From positions 1-5,607 of the forward strand of contig CABUVC010000111.1 of the NCBI GenBank assembly GCA_902494855.1: DNA of 5,607 bases, read 5' to 3'. This document shows, one piece after another, positions 1-5,026 of the stretch (positions are counted from its first letter, which is position 1; the number at the start of each line of letters is the position of its first letter). The notes under the pieces were generated by a model. The model did not search any database. It was not told the DNA's origin and worked only from the letters and a program-made list of their open reading frames with translations. A program made the position numbers and the translations under genes. Source of the DNA: an uncultured Collinsella sp. Its GTDB lineage: Bacteria > Actinomycetota > Coriobacteriia > Coriobacteriales > Coriobacteriaceae.

Positions 1-520
1 CCTCGGCGGTCGAGAACGACTCGTCCACGTTGCTCATCTCGTCTCCCAGGGCGCCGGGAATGAGGCGTACGACGGCATCGGCAACGACCATCGCGGGCAG
101 CTCGCCGCCCGTGAGCACATAGTCGCCGATCGACAGACGCTCATCGGCATACGCATACGCGCGCTCGTCGACGCCCTCGTAACGGCTGCACACAAACAGC
201 AGGCGCTCACTTTTGAGCAGGCGCTCGGCCACATGCTGCGTAAAAGGCTCGCCACAGGGGGTAAAGAACACCACAGTGGGCTTAGGACCCTCTGCGCTAA
301 TGGCCTCGATGGCCTCTGCGATAGGCTCGACCTTCATGAGCATGCCCTGCCCGCCGCCGTACGGCTCGTCATCGACGGTACGATGGCGGTCGTGCGTCCA
401 GTCGCGCAGGTTATACGCCTTAAAATCAAAAAGGCCGGCCTTGCGGGCGCGGCCCAAAATCGATGTGGACATGACGGGCTCAAACATCTCGGGAAAGACC
501 GAAAGGGTCTCAATCAGCAT
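1..520 (-). CDS. trmD: tRNA (guanine-N1)-methyltransferase TrmD, 3' end beyond the window
   Basis: SAM-dependent enzyme that methylates N1 of G37 next to the anticodon in tRNAs with G36, preventing +1 frameshifts. The first 173 residues are visible; bacterial TrmD is usually about 240-250, so the C-terminal tRNA-binding part is missing only because the window ends. Landmarks: SVFPEMF near residues 7-13, PYGGGQGM at 53-60, CSRYEGVDER at 111-120, and the trefoil-knot SAM-binding segment SIGDYVLTGGELPAM at 130-144. The ATG at 520 follows a GGAGG ribosome binding site at 526-530, just after the rimM stop, so it is the last visible gene of the rpsP operon. Oddity: aligned without gaps to E. coli TrmD, the catalytic Asp169 (EDSF) falls on Glu167 here (DESF). 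Identification is very secure. In many bacteria rplS follows, but that cannot be seen here. Confidence 0.97.
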   Translation of the reverse strand, partial: MLIETLSVFPEMFEPVMSTSILGRARKAGLFDFKAYNLRDWTHDRHRTVDDEPYGGGQGMLMKVEPIAEAIEAISAEGPKPTVVFFTPCGEPFTQHVAERLLKSERLLFVCSRYEGVDERAYAYADERLSIGDYVLTGGELPAMVVADAVVRLIPGALGDEMSNVDESFSTAE

Positions 521-530
521 GTTGTCCTCC

Positions 531-1052
531 CTACTTGTCCATATCGATCAGGCCGTCCATAACGTGGACGGAAATTGTTCCTGTGTCGGGAAGATCGAGC
601 ACAACCTGCTCGATCACGGGAATCAGTACCTCGCCGTACCGATCGCCCTCGACAACCCAAACATCGTTAGCGGGCGTCGACATGATCTCGACGATCGTGC
701 CGAGCGAACCGAAGCGCTCGTCGACCACCTCGCGACCCATCAGGTCGGTATAGGCAGCGTCGAGCGAATCGAGCTCAAAATCGTCACGACTTGCCAGCAC
801 GTAGCATCCCGTGATGCCCTCGGCGGCCGTCAAATCGTCAATGCCCTCAAACGAGACCAGATCGCCATCGCCCGTATCGGTGACGGACACGACCGTGCAA
901 AAGCGGTCGCGCTTGAGCGCCGGCGGCGTCAGGGCGACGTGCATACCCGGCTCTAATACAGAAGGAAGCCCCCGCAGCGGCTGCGCGAGGACCTCCCCCT
1001 TCCTTCCGTGCGGCTTGACCACACGGGCGATGTTTTTGTACTGGGACCTCAA
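531..1052 (-). CDS. rimM: ribosome maturation factor RimM
   Basis: RimM binds ribosomal protein S19 and helps fold the 3' (head) domain of 16S rRNA during 30S assembly. The 173-residue protein has the normal length and two-domain layout. The N-terminal RimM barrel covers about residues 5-88 and opens with ARVVKPHGRKGEV, matching the family's hallmark PHG.KGEV. The PRC-barrel covers about 95-171, with a G.LG.I segment at 115-120, EVLIPVI at 141-147 and the closing DGLID. The start is TTG at 1050-1052. An in-frame stop at 1071-1073 and the lack of ATG or GTG upstream make TTG the only reasonable choice. The nearest SD-like bases (AGGA) lie only 2 nt before it, so initiation probably depends on coupling to khpA, whose stop is 4 nt upstream. 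The rimM-trmD pairing is typical of this operon. Confidence 0.95.
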   Translation of the reverse strand: MRSQYKNIARVVKPHGRKGEVLAQPLRGLPSVLEPGMHVALTPPALKRDRFCTVVSVTDTGDGDLVSFEGIDDLTAAEGITGCYVLASRDDFELDSLDAAYTDLMGREVVDERFGSLGTIVEIMSTPANDVWVVEGDRYGEVLIPVIEQVVLDLPDTGTISVHVMDGLIDMDK

Positions 1053-1056
1053 GGTC

Positions 1057-1341
1057 CTAGCCCAGAACCTCTACCTCGACAGCAGTGTCGAGGCGAGCGG
1101 CCAGTGCACGGGCGAGCGTGCGAATGGCCTTGATGGTACGGCCACGACGGCCGATGACCTTAGCGACGTCATCCTCGGCGACAGAAACCTCAATCGTAGA
1201 GGCGTCGTCACCATCGATGACCTCAAGGCTCACGGAATCCGGGTCGTCGACGATCTGAACAACGAGATATTCGACGAGATCGGCGATGCGATCTGAGAGC
1301 ATTGCCTCACCCTCGAGCTGTGCAGCGTCAACCTCAGGCAC
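1057..1341 (-). CDS. khpA: KH-domain RNA-binding protein KhpA (YlqC family)
   Basis: Small single-KH protein of the KhpA/YlqC family, found in many Gram-positive bacteria between rpsP and rimM. In Firmicutes it pairs with KhpB (Jag/EloR) and binds RNA, affecting cell elongation and small-RNA function; that role here is inferred. As called, it has 94 residues. The KH core runs from about 16 to 92, with the GxxG loop as GRRG at 64-67 inside KVIGRRGRTIKAIR. Start choice: GTG at 1339-1341 has a GAGGAG site (1348-1353) 6 nt upstream and sits 3 nt after the rpsP stop. ATG at 1300-1302 (residue 14) would give 81 residues, nearer the usual family size, but its closest GAGG is only 2 nt away, though GAGGG lies 7 nt away. 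I prefer GTG but keep ATG open. The first 13 residues are not part of the KH fold. Confidence 0.93.
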   Translation of the reverse strand: MPEVDAAQLEGEAMLSDRIADLVEYLVVQIVDDPDSVSLEVIDGDDASTIEVSVAEDDVAKVIGRRGRTIKAIRTLARALAARLDTAVEVEVLG

Positions 1342-1344
1342 GAT

Positions 1345-1686
1345 TTACTCCTCGGCGCCCTCAGCGGCCTCAGCGGCAGCCTTAGCGGCCTCGGCCTCTT
1401 TGGCGAGCTGCTTCTTGGACTTCTTGACGACGGTCTCGGTCTTCTCGCCCTCGTTGGCGGCCTTGACCAGAGCGGCGACGGCGTCGGTGAGCTGAGCGCC
1501 CTTGGACTGCCAGTCAGCGATCTTCTCGAGGTCGAGGTTGATGGTCTTGGGGGCGGTCATCGGGTTGTAGCGGCCAACCTCCTCGATGATACGACCGTCA
1601 CGCGGGGCGCGGGAATCGGCGACGACGACACGGTAGTACGGACGCTTCTTAGCGCCGTGACGAGCAAGGCGAATCTTGACTGCCAA
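1345..1686 (-). CDS. rpsP: 30S ribosomal protein S16
   Basis: S16 (bS16) is a primary 16S rRNA-binding protein of the 30S body, needed for assembly. The first 79 or so residues are the conserved core: AVKIRLARHGAKKRPYYRV at the start, then VADSRAPRDGR and EEVGRYNP. The protein is 113 residues, longer than the roughly 80-90 of E. coli and B. subtilis. The extra part is a charged Lys/Ala/Glu tail (about 80-113), common in actinobacterial S16 and probably flexible. The start is TTG at 1684-1686: it gives the family-typical N-terminus, and a full GGAGGAG site (1693-1699) lies 6 nt upstream. A longer reading from an ATG at 1722 would bury that site inside the coding region and add 12 unrelated residues. 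First gene of the rpsP-khpA-rimM-trmD operon, with a promoter and a small leader hairpin upstream. Confidence 0.96.
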   Translation of the reverse strand: MAVKIRLARHGAKKRPYYRVVVADSRAPRDGRIIEEVGRYNPMTAPKTINLDLEKIADWQSKGAQLTDAVAALVKAANEGEKTETVVKKSKKQLAKEAEAAKAAAEAAEGAEE

Positions 1687-1692
1687 AGGAAA

Positions 1693-1699
1693 CTCCTCC
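1693..1699 (-). promoter_or_regulatory. Ribosome binding site deciding the TTG start of rpsP
   Basis: On the minus strand this reads GGAGGAG, a near-complete anti-16S match, 6 nt before the TTG at 1686. It fixes the non-ATG start of rpsP and argues against the upstream ATG at 1722. Confidence 0.85.
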
Positions 1700-1705
1700 A
1701 ACCAA

Positions 1706-1720
1706 GCAGCTTTAGGCTGC
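1706..1720 (-). promoter_or_regulatory. Small hairpin in the rpsP 5' leader
   Basis: Perfect inverted repeat: GCAGC, a 5-base spacer, GCTGC. It lies in the predicted rpsP mRNA leader, just after the predicted transcription start and 6 bases before the GGAGGAG site. It could affect ribosome access or mRNA stability. Five base pairs is short enough to arise by chance, so a regulatory role is only a suggestion. It does not match any ribosomal-protein leader family I can name. Confidence 0.35.
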
Positions 1721-1742
1721 AACTACAAACAAACAGTTGAAC

Positions 1743-1771
1743 ATAATACGCCATCGACGCGGGCAGGTGAA
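1743..1771 (-). promoter_or_regulatory. Sigma-70-type promoter of the rpsP-khpA-rimM-trmD operon
   Basis: Minus strand: -35 box TTCACC (1766-1771, 4 of 6 matching TTGACA), a 17-bp spacer, and -10 box TATTAT (1743-1748, 5 of 6 matching TATAAT). Transcription would start near 1736, giving a leader of about 50 nt before the TTG start of rpsP. Optimal spacing and position support it; it was found by eye, not by scoring. Confidence 0.6.
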
Positions 1772-1805
1772 GTCCGTGAGACCAACTTCTTCGGTGTAGT
1801 CGAGG

Positions 1806-1841
1806 GCAAATCCATATCTTAGACAAGAATTCGGGATTTGC
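1806..1841. repeat. Nested inverted repeat in the rpsP/dinB divergent region
   Basis: The outer arms GCAAATCC (1806-1813) and GGATTTGC (1834-1841) are perfect 8-bp reverse complements 20 bp apart. Inside lies a smaller dyad, TCTT (1817-1820), AGAC, AAGA (1825-1828). It sits between the two divergent promoters, centred about 64 bp upstream of the predicted dinB start point and 88 bp upstream of that of rpsP. Candidate operator or cruciform. No T-run follows on either strand, so it is not an intrinsic terminator. Its function is unknown. Confidence 0.55.
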
Positions 1842-1875
1842 AAGCACATACACGCACCCCACATGAGCTGCGCGG

Positions 1876-1881
1876 TATACT
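1876..1881 (+). promoter_or_regulatory. Candidate -10 element of dinB
   Basis: TATACT matches the TATAAT consensus at 5 of 6 positions and would place the transcription start at about 1888. No good -35 box is found at 16-19 bp spacing (the 17-bp position reads CGCACC). The promoter may be weak, activated, or misassigned. Confidence 0.4.
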
Positions 1882-1926
1882 CATGACATGGAAAGACGCG
1901 AACATACATACGGTTATGAGGATGCC

Positions 1927-3141
1927 ATGGGCGTCACGCCGCCTCCCTGGACGGGTCCGGCGGTGGGCCTGATGGACCTCGATGCGTTTTTTGCGAGCGT
2001 GGAGATGCTCGATCATCCCGAATGGCGCGGAAAGCCGCTCATCGTGGGCGGAGACGCCGATTCGCGTGGCGTCGTGTCCACGTGTTCGTATGAGGCACGT
2101 CGCTTTGGCGTGCGCTCTGCCATGGCCTCGGCCGAGGCGCGGCGCTTGTGCCCGCAAGCCATTTGGACGCACGGGCACTTTGATCGCTACCGCGAGGTGA
2201 GCGCGCAGGTCATGGCGATTCTTGCCGAGGAGACGCCGCGCGTTGAGCGCGTATCCATCGACGAAGCCTTTATCGATATCACACCGGGTCGCTTTGCGCC
2301 CGAAGACCCGCTACTGGTAGCACGACGTATAAGCGACCGCGTGGCAGCGCTGGGAGTGACGTGCTCCATTGGTGTGGGCTGCAACAAGACGGTCGCAAAG
2401 ATCGCAAGCGAGCGTGACAAGCCGTTTGGATTGACGATTGTGCGCCCCGGAACCGAGCAGCGCTTTTTGGCCGCGCTGCCGGTATCTGCCATGAGCGGCA
2501 TCGGGCGCTCGGCCGAGGAGCGACTGCGCCGTATGCGCATCTACACGCTCGGCGAGCTGTCACGCGCGCCGGAATCCACGCTAGCTGCAATTTTTGGCGT
2601 CAACGGCGAACGCATGCGCCAGCGTGCGCTGGGACTCGAAATCTCCGAAGTCACGAGTCTCGATGAAGAGCGTGAGGTCAAGTCGGTAAGCAATGAGCGC
2701 ACCTTTGCAAAAGATTTAACTGAGCGTGGGGACATCGAAGCGGCGATTGCGCTGCTGGGTGAGTCGGTTGGACGCCGTCTACGCCGTCAGGGACTGACGG
2801 GCGGCACGGTAACGCTCAAGCTTAAGTATTCGTATGGAAGCGGTCGCTCGGCACAGCGCCGGCTGCCTCATCCGACCGACGATGAGAACATCTTTGTGGC
2901 GGTTGCGCTCGAACTGCTCGACAACATCTGGCAGGAAGGCATGCATGTTCGCTTAGCAGGCATCGGCATGAGCGACTTTGACCATCAGGGCGGCATCCAG
3001 ACCGACCTGTTCTGCGAAGTCGACGACCGCGGAGCTCAATCAAGCGACCGCCGCGAGCTCTCCGTCGCGATCGACGCCGTCCGAGACAAGTTCGGCGACA
3101 CCGCCCTATCCTTCGGCCGCCAATCCCTCTTCAACGATTAA
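1927..3141 (+). CDS. dinB: DNA polymerase IV (Y-family translesion polymerase)
   Basis: Error-prone polymerase that copies past damaged template bases and extends misaligned ends. Numbering from this start (404 residues): the palm opens with MDLDAFFASVE, giving metal ligand Asp17, then Asp19 and steric-gate Phe22. SYEARRFGVRSAM follows at 54-66. The second catalytic pair, Asp112-Glu113, lies in SIDEAFID. The little-finger domain fills roughly the C-terminal third. A clamp-binding pentapeptide QTDLF is at 358-362, and a second Q-S-L-F lies at the very C-terminus. Start choice: ATG 1927 has AGGA 4 nt upstream. ATG 1888 (13 residues more, no SD) lies exactly where transcription would begin from TATACT, so a leaderless start is possible. 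Lone gene, divergent from the rpsP operon and convergent with rsfS. A partial SOS-box-like sequence lies near its 5' end. Confidence 0.96.
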   Translation: MGVTPPPWTGPAVGLMDLDAFFASVEMLDHPEWRGKPLIVGGDADSRGVVSTCSYEARRFGVRSAMASAEARRLCPQAIWTHGHFDRYREVSAQVMAILAEETPRVERVSIDEAFIDITPGRFAPEDPLLVARRISDRVAALGVTCSIGVGCNKTVAKIASERDKPFGLTIVRPGTEQRFLAALPVSAMSGIGRSAEERLRRMRIYTLGELSRAPESTLAAIFGVNGERMRQRALGLEISEVTSLDEEREVKSVSNERTFAKDLTERGDIEAAIALLGESVGRRLRRQGLTGGTVTLKLKYSYGSGRSAQRRLPHPTDDENIFVAVALELLDNIWQEGMHVRLAGIGMSDFDHQGGIQTDLFCEVDDRGAQSSDRRELSVAIDAVRDKFGDTALSFGRQSLFND

Positions 3142-3172
3142 CCGCCTTTGGGCAAAAAGAAAGCCGGGCAGG

Positions 3173-3225
3173 TGCGGAAAACCGCAACTGACCGGCAAAC
3201 GGTAAGGGGTAGCTAAAAAAGCCCC
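3173..3225. repeat. Three small inverted repeats in the dinB/rsfS convergent gap
   Basis: The 99-base gap between the dinB and rsfS stops carries three tiny hairpins in a row: TGCGG-AAAA-CCGCA (3173-3186), ACCG-GCAAA-CGGT (3191-3203), and GGG, a TA bulge, GCT-AAAAA-AGC-CCC (3207-3225). On the minus strand the loops become T-rich, and six T follow GGGGC at 3220-3215. None has the strong stem directly followed by a T-run of a textbook terminator. They may still form a weak two-way transcript end. The gap holds no gene I can support. Confidence 0.35.
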
Positions 3226-3240
3226 GTATCAAATGAGCTA

Positions 3241-3696
3241 CTAGAGGAGGTTGAGGGGGAGCTGGGGGGCGTCACCCCAGAGCTTTTCTAGGCGGTAGAA
3301 GTCGCGGGCTTCGGGAGTGAAGACGTGGACGACGACCGAACCGTAGTCCATGAGCATCCAGGTCTTCTGCTCGCGGCCCTCGATGGAGAACGGATGCTCG
3401 CCGCAAGCCTCGGCGACCTTCTCCTCGATCTCGTCGACGATAGAATCAACCTGGCGGTTGTTGGTACCGGTGGCAAGCACAAAGTAGTCGCACACGTCGG
3501 AGAGCTCGGTCAGATCGAGCACCTGCACGTCCTCGCCTTTCTTGTCGTAGGCGGCCTGCGCGGCGGCGCGGGCGACATCCTCGGCGGCGACACCGCTCGT
3601 GGACAGCGAGGCAGCGGTGCGGTCGGACGTGGCAACGAAGCTCTTGTGCTCCACACCTTCAAGAATCTGCTCGTCGGTCATGGTCTCATCGGCCAT
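3241..3696 (-). CDS. rsfS: Ribosomal silencing factor RsfS
   Basis: RsfS (formerly YbeB/Iojap) binds ribosomal protein uL14 on the 50S subunit and blocks joining with 30S, lowering translation in starvation or stationary phase. The 151-residue protein has the RsfS domain at about 40-141: VLDLTELSDVCDYFVLATG, then TNNRQVDSI, then MDYGSVVVHVFTPEA and the closing FYRLEKLW. An N-terminal stretch of about 40 residues, polar and Ala/Ser/Thr-rich, precedes the domain and is longer than in E. coli (105 residues). The start is ATG at 3694-3696, with AAAGAGG (3703-3709) 6 nt upstream. A GTG at 3715-3717 would add 7 residues but has no SD. Last visible gene of the obg-nadD-yqeK-rsfS run, 28 nt after yqeK. 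Identification is secure; the N-terminal part has no known role. Confidence 0.95.
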   Translation of the reverse strand: MADETMTDEQILEGVEHKSFVATSDRTAASLSTSGVAAEDVARAAAQAAYDKKGEDVQVLDLTELSDVCDYFVLATGTNNRQVDSIVDEIEEKVAEACGEHPFSIEGREQKTWMLMDYGSVVVHVFTPEARDFYRLEKLWGDAPQLPLNLL

Positions 3697-3724
3697 GGAA
3701 TACCTCTTTCTAGACACACCCGAG

Positions 3725-4333
3725 CTAGCGCAGCTGGGCGTAATGGTTGTAAATCGTAATAGCCGTGGGATAAAGATAACGCCCGGACTGGATCACGTAG
3801 ACCAGACCCTGCGCAAAACAGGAGAAGAACAACTCGTCAAGCGTCGACTCCCCCACCATCTTGCGCAGCGCGATGGCATAATCACCATGGCGGTTGGGCT
3901 CGATGGCATCGGCCACAAAGACCACCATATCGAGCGGCGTCATGTCGCAGGCGCCAACGGTGTGACGGTCGACAGCCTGGAAAACAGCAGGCGACAACTC
4001 GGGGAAAAGCTGCGGAAGCTCATAGGCGGCAACAGGACCATGCAAAAGCGGCGTCGCGGCGGAAGGAGAGCCGGCAATCTTAATGCCGTAATGCAGAGCG
4101 CGCGTAACCAGCTCGTCGTCGGAGAGCACTTTGTCCCAGTCGTGGATCAAGCCGGCGGCAGCGGCATCAAAGCGGTCAACGCCGTAGACCTCGGCCAGAT
4201 GAAGTGCGGTCTCGGCAACACCCAGCGAATGCACATAGCGCTTGCGCTTATCCTTCATTCGAACATCGAGCAGCTCTTGAATGCGCTTGAGCAGCGCGTG
4301 CTCATCGCCCTCAAACTGATCCTCTACCGACAA
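3725..4333 (-). CDS. yqeK: HD-domain hydrolase YqeK (symmetrical Ap4A hydrolase family)
   Basis: YqeK-family HD hydrolases cleave diadenosine tetraphosphate (Ap4A) into two ADP using a di-iron centre, as shown for B. subtilis YqeK. Visible ligands in this 202-residue protein: His35 (VHSLGVAE), the His64-Asp65 pair in GLIHDWDK, His98 in LLHGPVAAY, the DRHT motif at 122-125 and Asp142 in FVADAIEPNR. The spacing and the last motif are typical of YqeK rather than other HD proteins. The start is TTG at 4331-4333, with GGGGG (4340-4344) 6 nt upstream. The first in-frame ATG (residue 26) would cut off the N-terminal helix the family normally has. The nadD stop TGA (4346-4348) lies in the same frame, five codons before the TTG. 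The product's link to NAD metabolism is by neighbourhood; the enzyme activity is by homology. Confidence 0.92.
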   Translation of the reverse strand: MSVEDQFEGDEHALLKRIQELLDVRMKDKRKRYVHSLGVAETALHLAEVYGVDRFDAAAAGLIHDWDKVLSDDELVTRALHYGIKIAGSPSAATPLLHGPVAAYELPQLFPELSPAVFQAVDRHTVGACDMTPLDMVVFVADAIEPNRHGDYAIALRKMVGESTLDELFFSCFAQGLVYVIQSGRYLYPTAITIYNHYAQLR

Positions 4334-4345
4334 CGTAGACCCCCA

Positions 4346-5023
4346 TCACTCAAAATCTTCTTGGCCCAAATCGGCATATAGCCTGCGTTTGCGAATGTAG
4401 CCGAGCACGGACTCGCTCGTAAGATAGCGCACGCTCATACCGCGGGCAACTCGCTTGCGAATGTTCGTCGAGCTGATCGCCAGCGCCGGAATCTGAATAT
4501 AGCGCACGTCGAACGGCAGCCCCGACTCTTTGATTCGGGCACGCGCCGTATCGATATCAAAGCCCGGTCGTGTCGCCGCAATAAAGGTAGCAAGCTCAGC
4601 GATTCGTTCGGCATCATGCCAGGTCACAATATCGATAATCGCGTCGGCGCCCGTAATAAAGTAGAGCTTTACCTGCGGCGGATAAAAGTCGCGAAGGGCA
4701 CGCAGCGTATCGGCTGTGTAGGTGACACCGGCACGATCGATCTCGAAGCGGCTTGCCAAAAAGGCCGGGTTCGCGGCGGTGGCGAGGACCGTCATGGCGT
4801 AACGGTCCTCGGCAGGCGTCACCGGCTTGTCAAGCTTAAAGGCAGGAGAGCCCGCCGGCATAAAGAGCACAGCGTCCAAGTCGAGCGACTCGCGCGCCTG
4901 CTCGGCGGTCACCAGGTGCCCGTAATGGATGGGATCAAAGGTGCCACCCATAATGCCGAGCCTAAACTCCTGCCCGTCCTCTAGAGGAAGCTCGGGCAAA
5001 CCGATTCCACCGCGCAGCGACAT
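4346..5023 (-). CDS. nadD: Nicotinate-nucleotide adenylyltransferase
   Basis: NadD transfers AMP from ATP to nicotinate mononucleotide to give deamido-NAD, an essential step in both de novo and salvage NAD synthesis. The 225-residue protein shows the nucleotidyltransferase signature GGTFDPIHYGH at 26-36 (the HxGH-type ATP site) and ISSTNIRKR at 183-191, which binds the ATP phosphates; ITGADAII (123-130) and TWHDAERI (134-141) are also NadD-like. It starts about 20 residues further upstream of the signature than most NadDs. No in-frame alternative ATG precedes the motif, so MSLRGGIGLPELPL is either a genuine extension or a start artefact. The ATG at 5021-5023 has GGAGG (5035-5039) 11 nt upstream, inside the end of obg, and lies 3 nt after the obg stop. 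It is followed by yqeK, its usual partner in Firmicutes. Confidence 0.96.
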   Translation of the reverse strand: MSLRGGIGLPELPLEDGQEFRLGIMGGTFDPIHYGHLVTAEQARESLDLDAVLFMPAGSPAFKLDKPVTPAEDRYAMTVLATAANPAFLASRFEIDRAGVTYTADTLRALRDFYPPQVKLYFITGADAIIDIVTWHDAERIAELATFIAATRPGFDIDTARARIKESGLPFDVRYIQIPALAISSTNIRKRVARGMSVRYLTSESVLGYIRKRRLYADLGQEDFE

Positions 5024-5026
5024 GGC

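Noticed and set aside
213..956. Long open frame on the plus strand (about 247 codons) over trmD and rimM
   Set aside because: It lies opposite two firmly identified genes, has no family resemblance and no ribosome binding site; long antisense frames are expected in GC-rich coding DNA.
1684..1909. Possible small genes in the rpsP/dinB intergenic region on the minus strand
   Set aside because: The frames run through the rpsP promoter and leader, lack ribosome binding sites, and encode nothing recognisable.
3247..3270. G-rich tract on the plus strand at the 3' end of rsfS, considered as a G-quadruplex
   Set aside because: Only two long G-runs occur, the rest are GG pairs, and the sequence is explained by codons for the conserved rsfS C-terminus.
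3215..3270. Intrinsic terminator for rsfS formed by GCCCC near 3270 and GGGGC before six T
   Set aside because: The 5-bp stem would need a loop of about 40 bases reaching into the rsfS coding end; too weak to call.
3599..4381. Plus-strand open frame of about 260 codons over rsfS, yqeK and the end of nadD
   Set aside because: It spans three conserved minus-strand genes and their junctions, shows no recognisable domain, and is explained as an antisense shadow.
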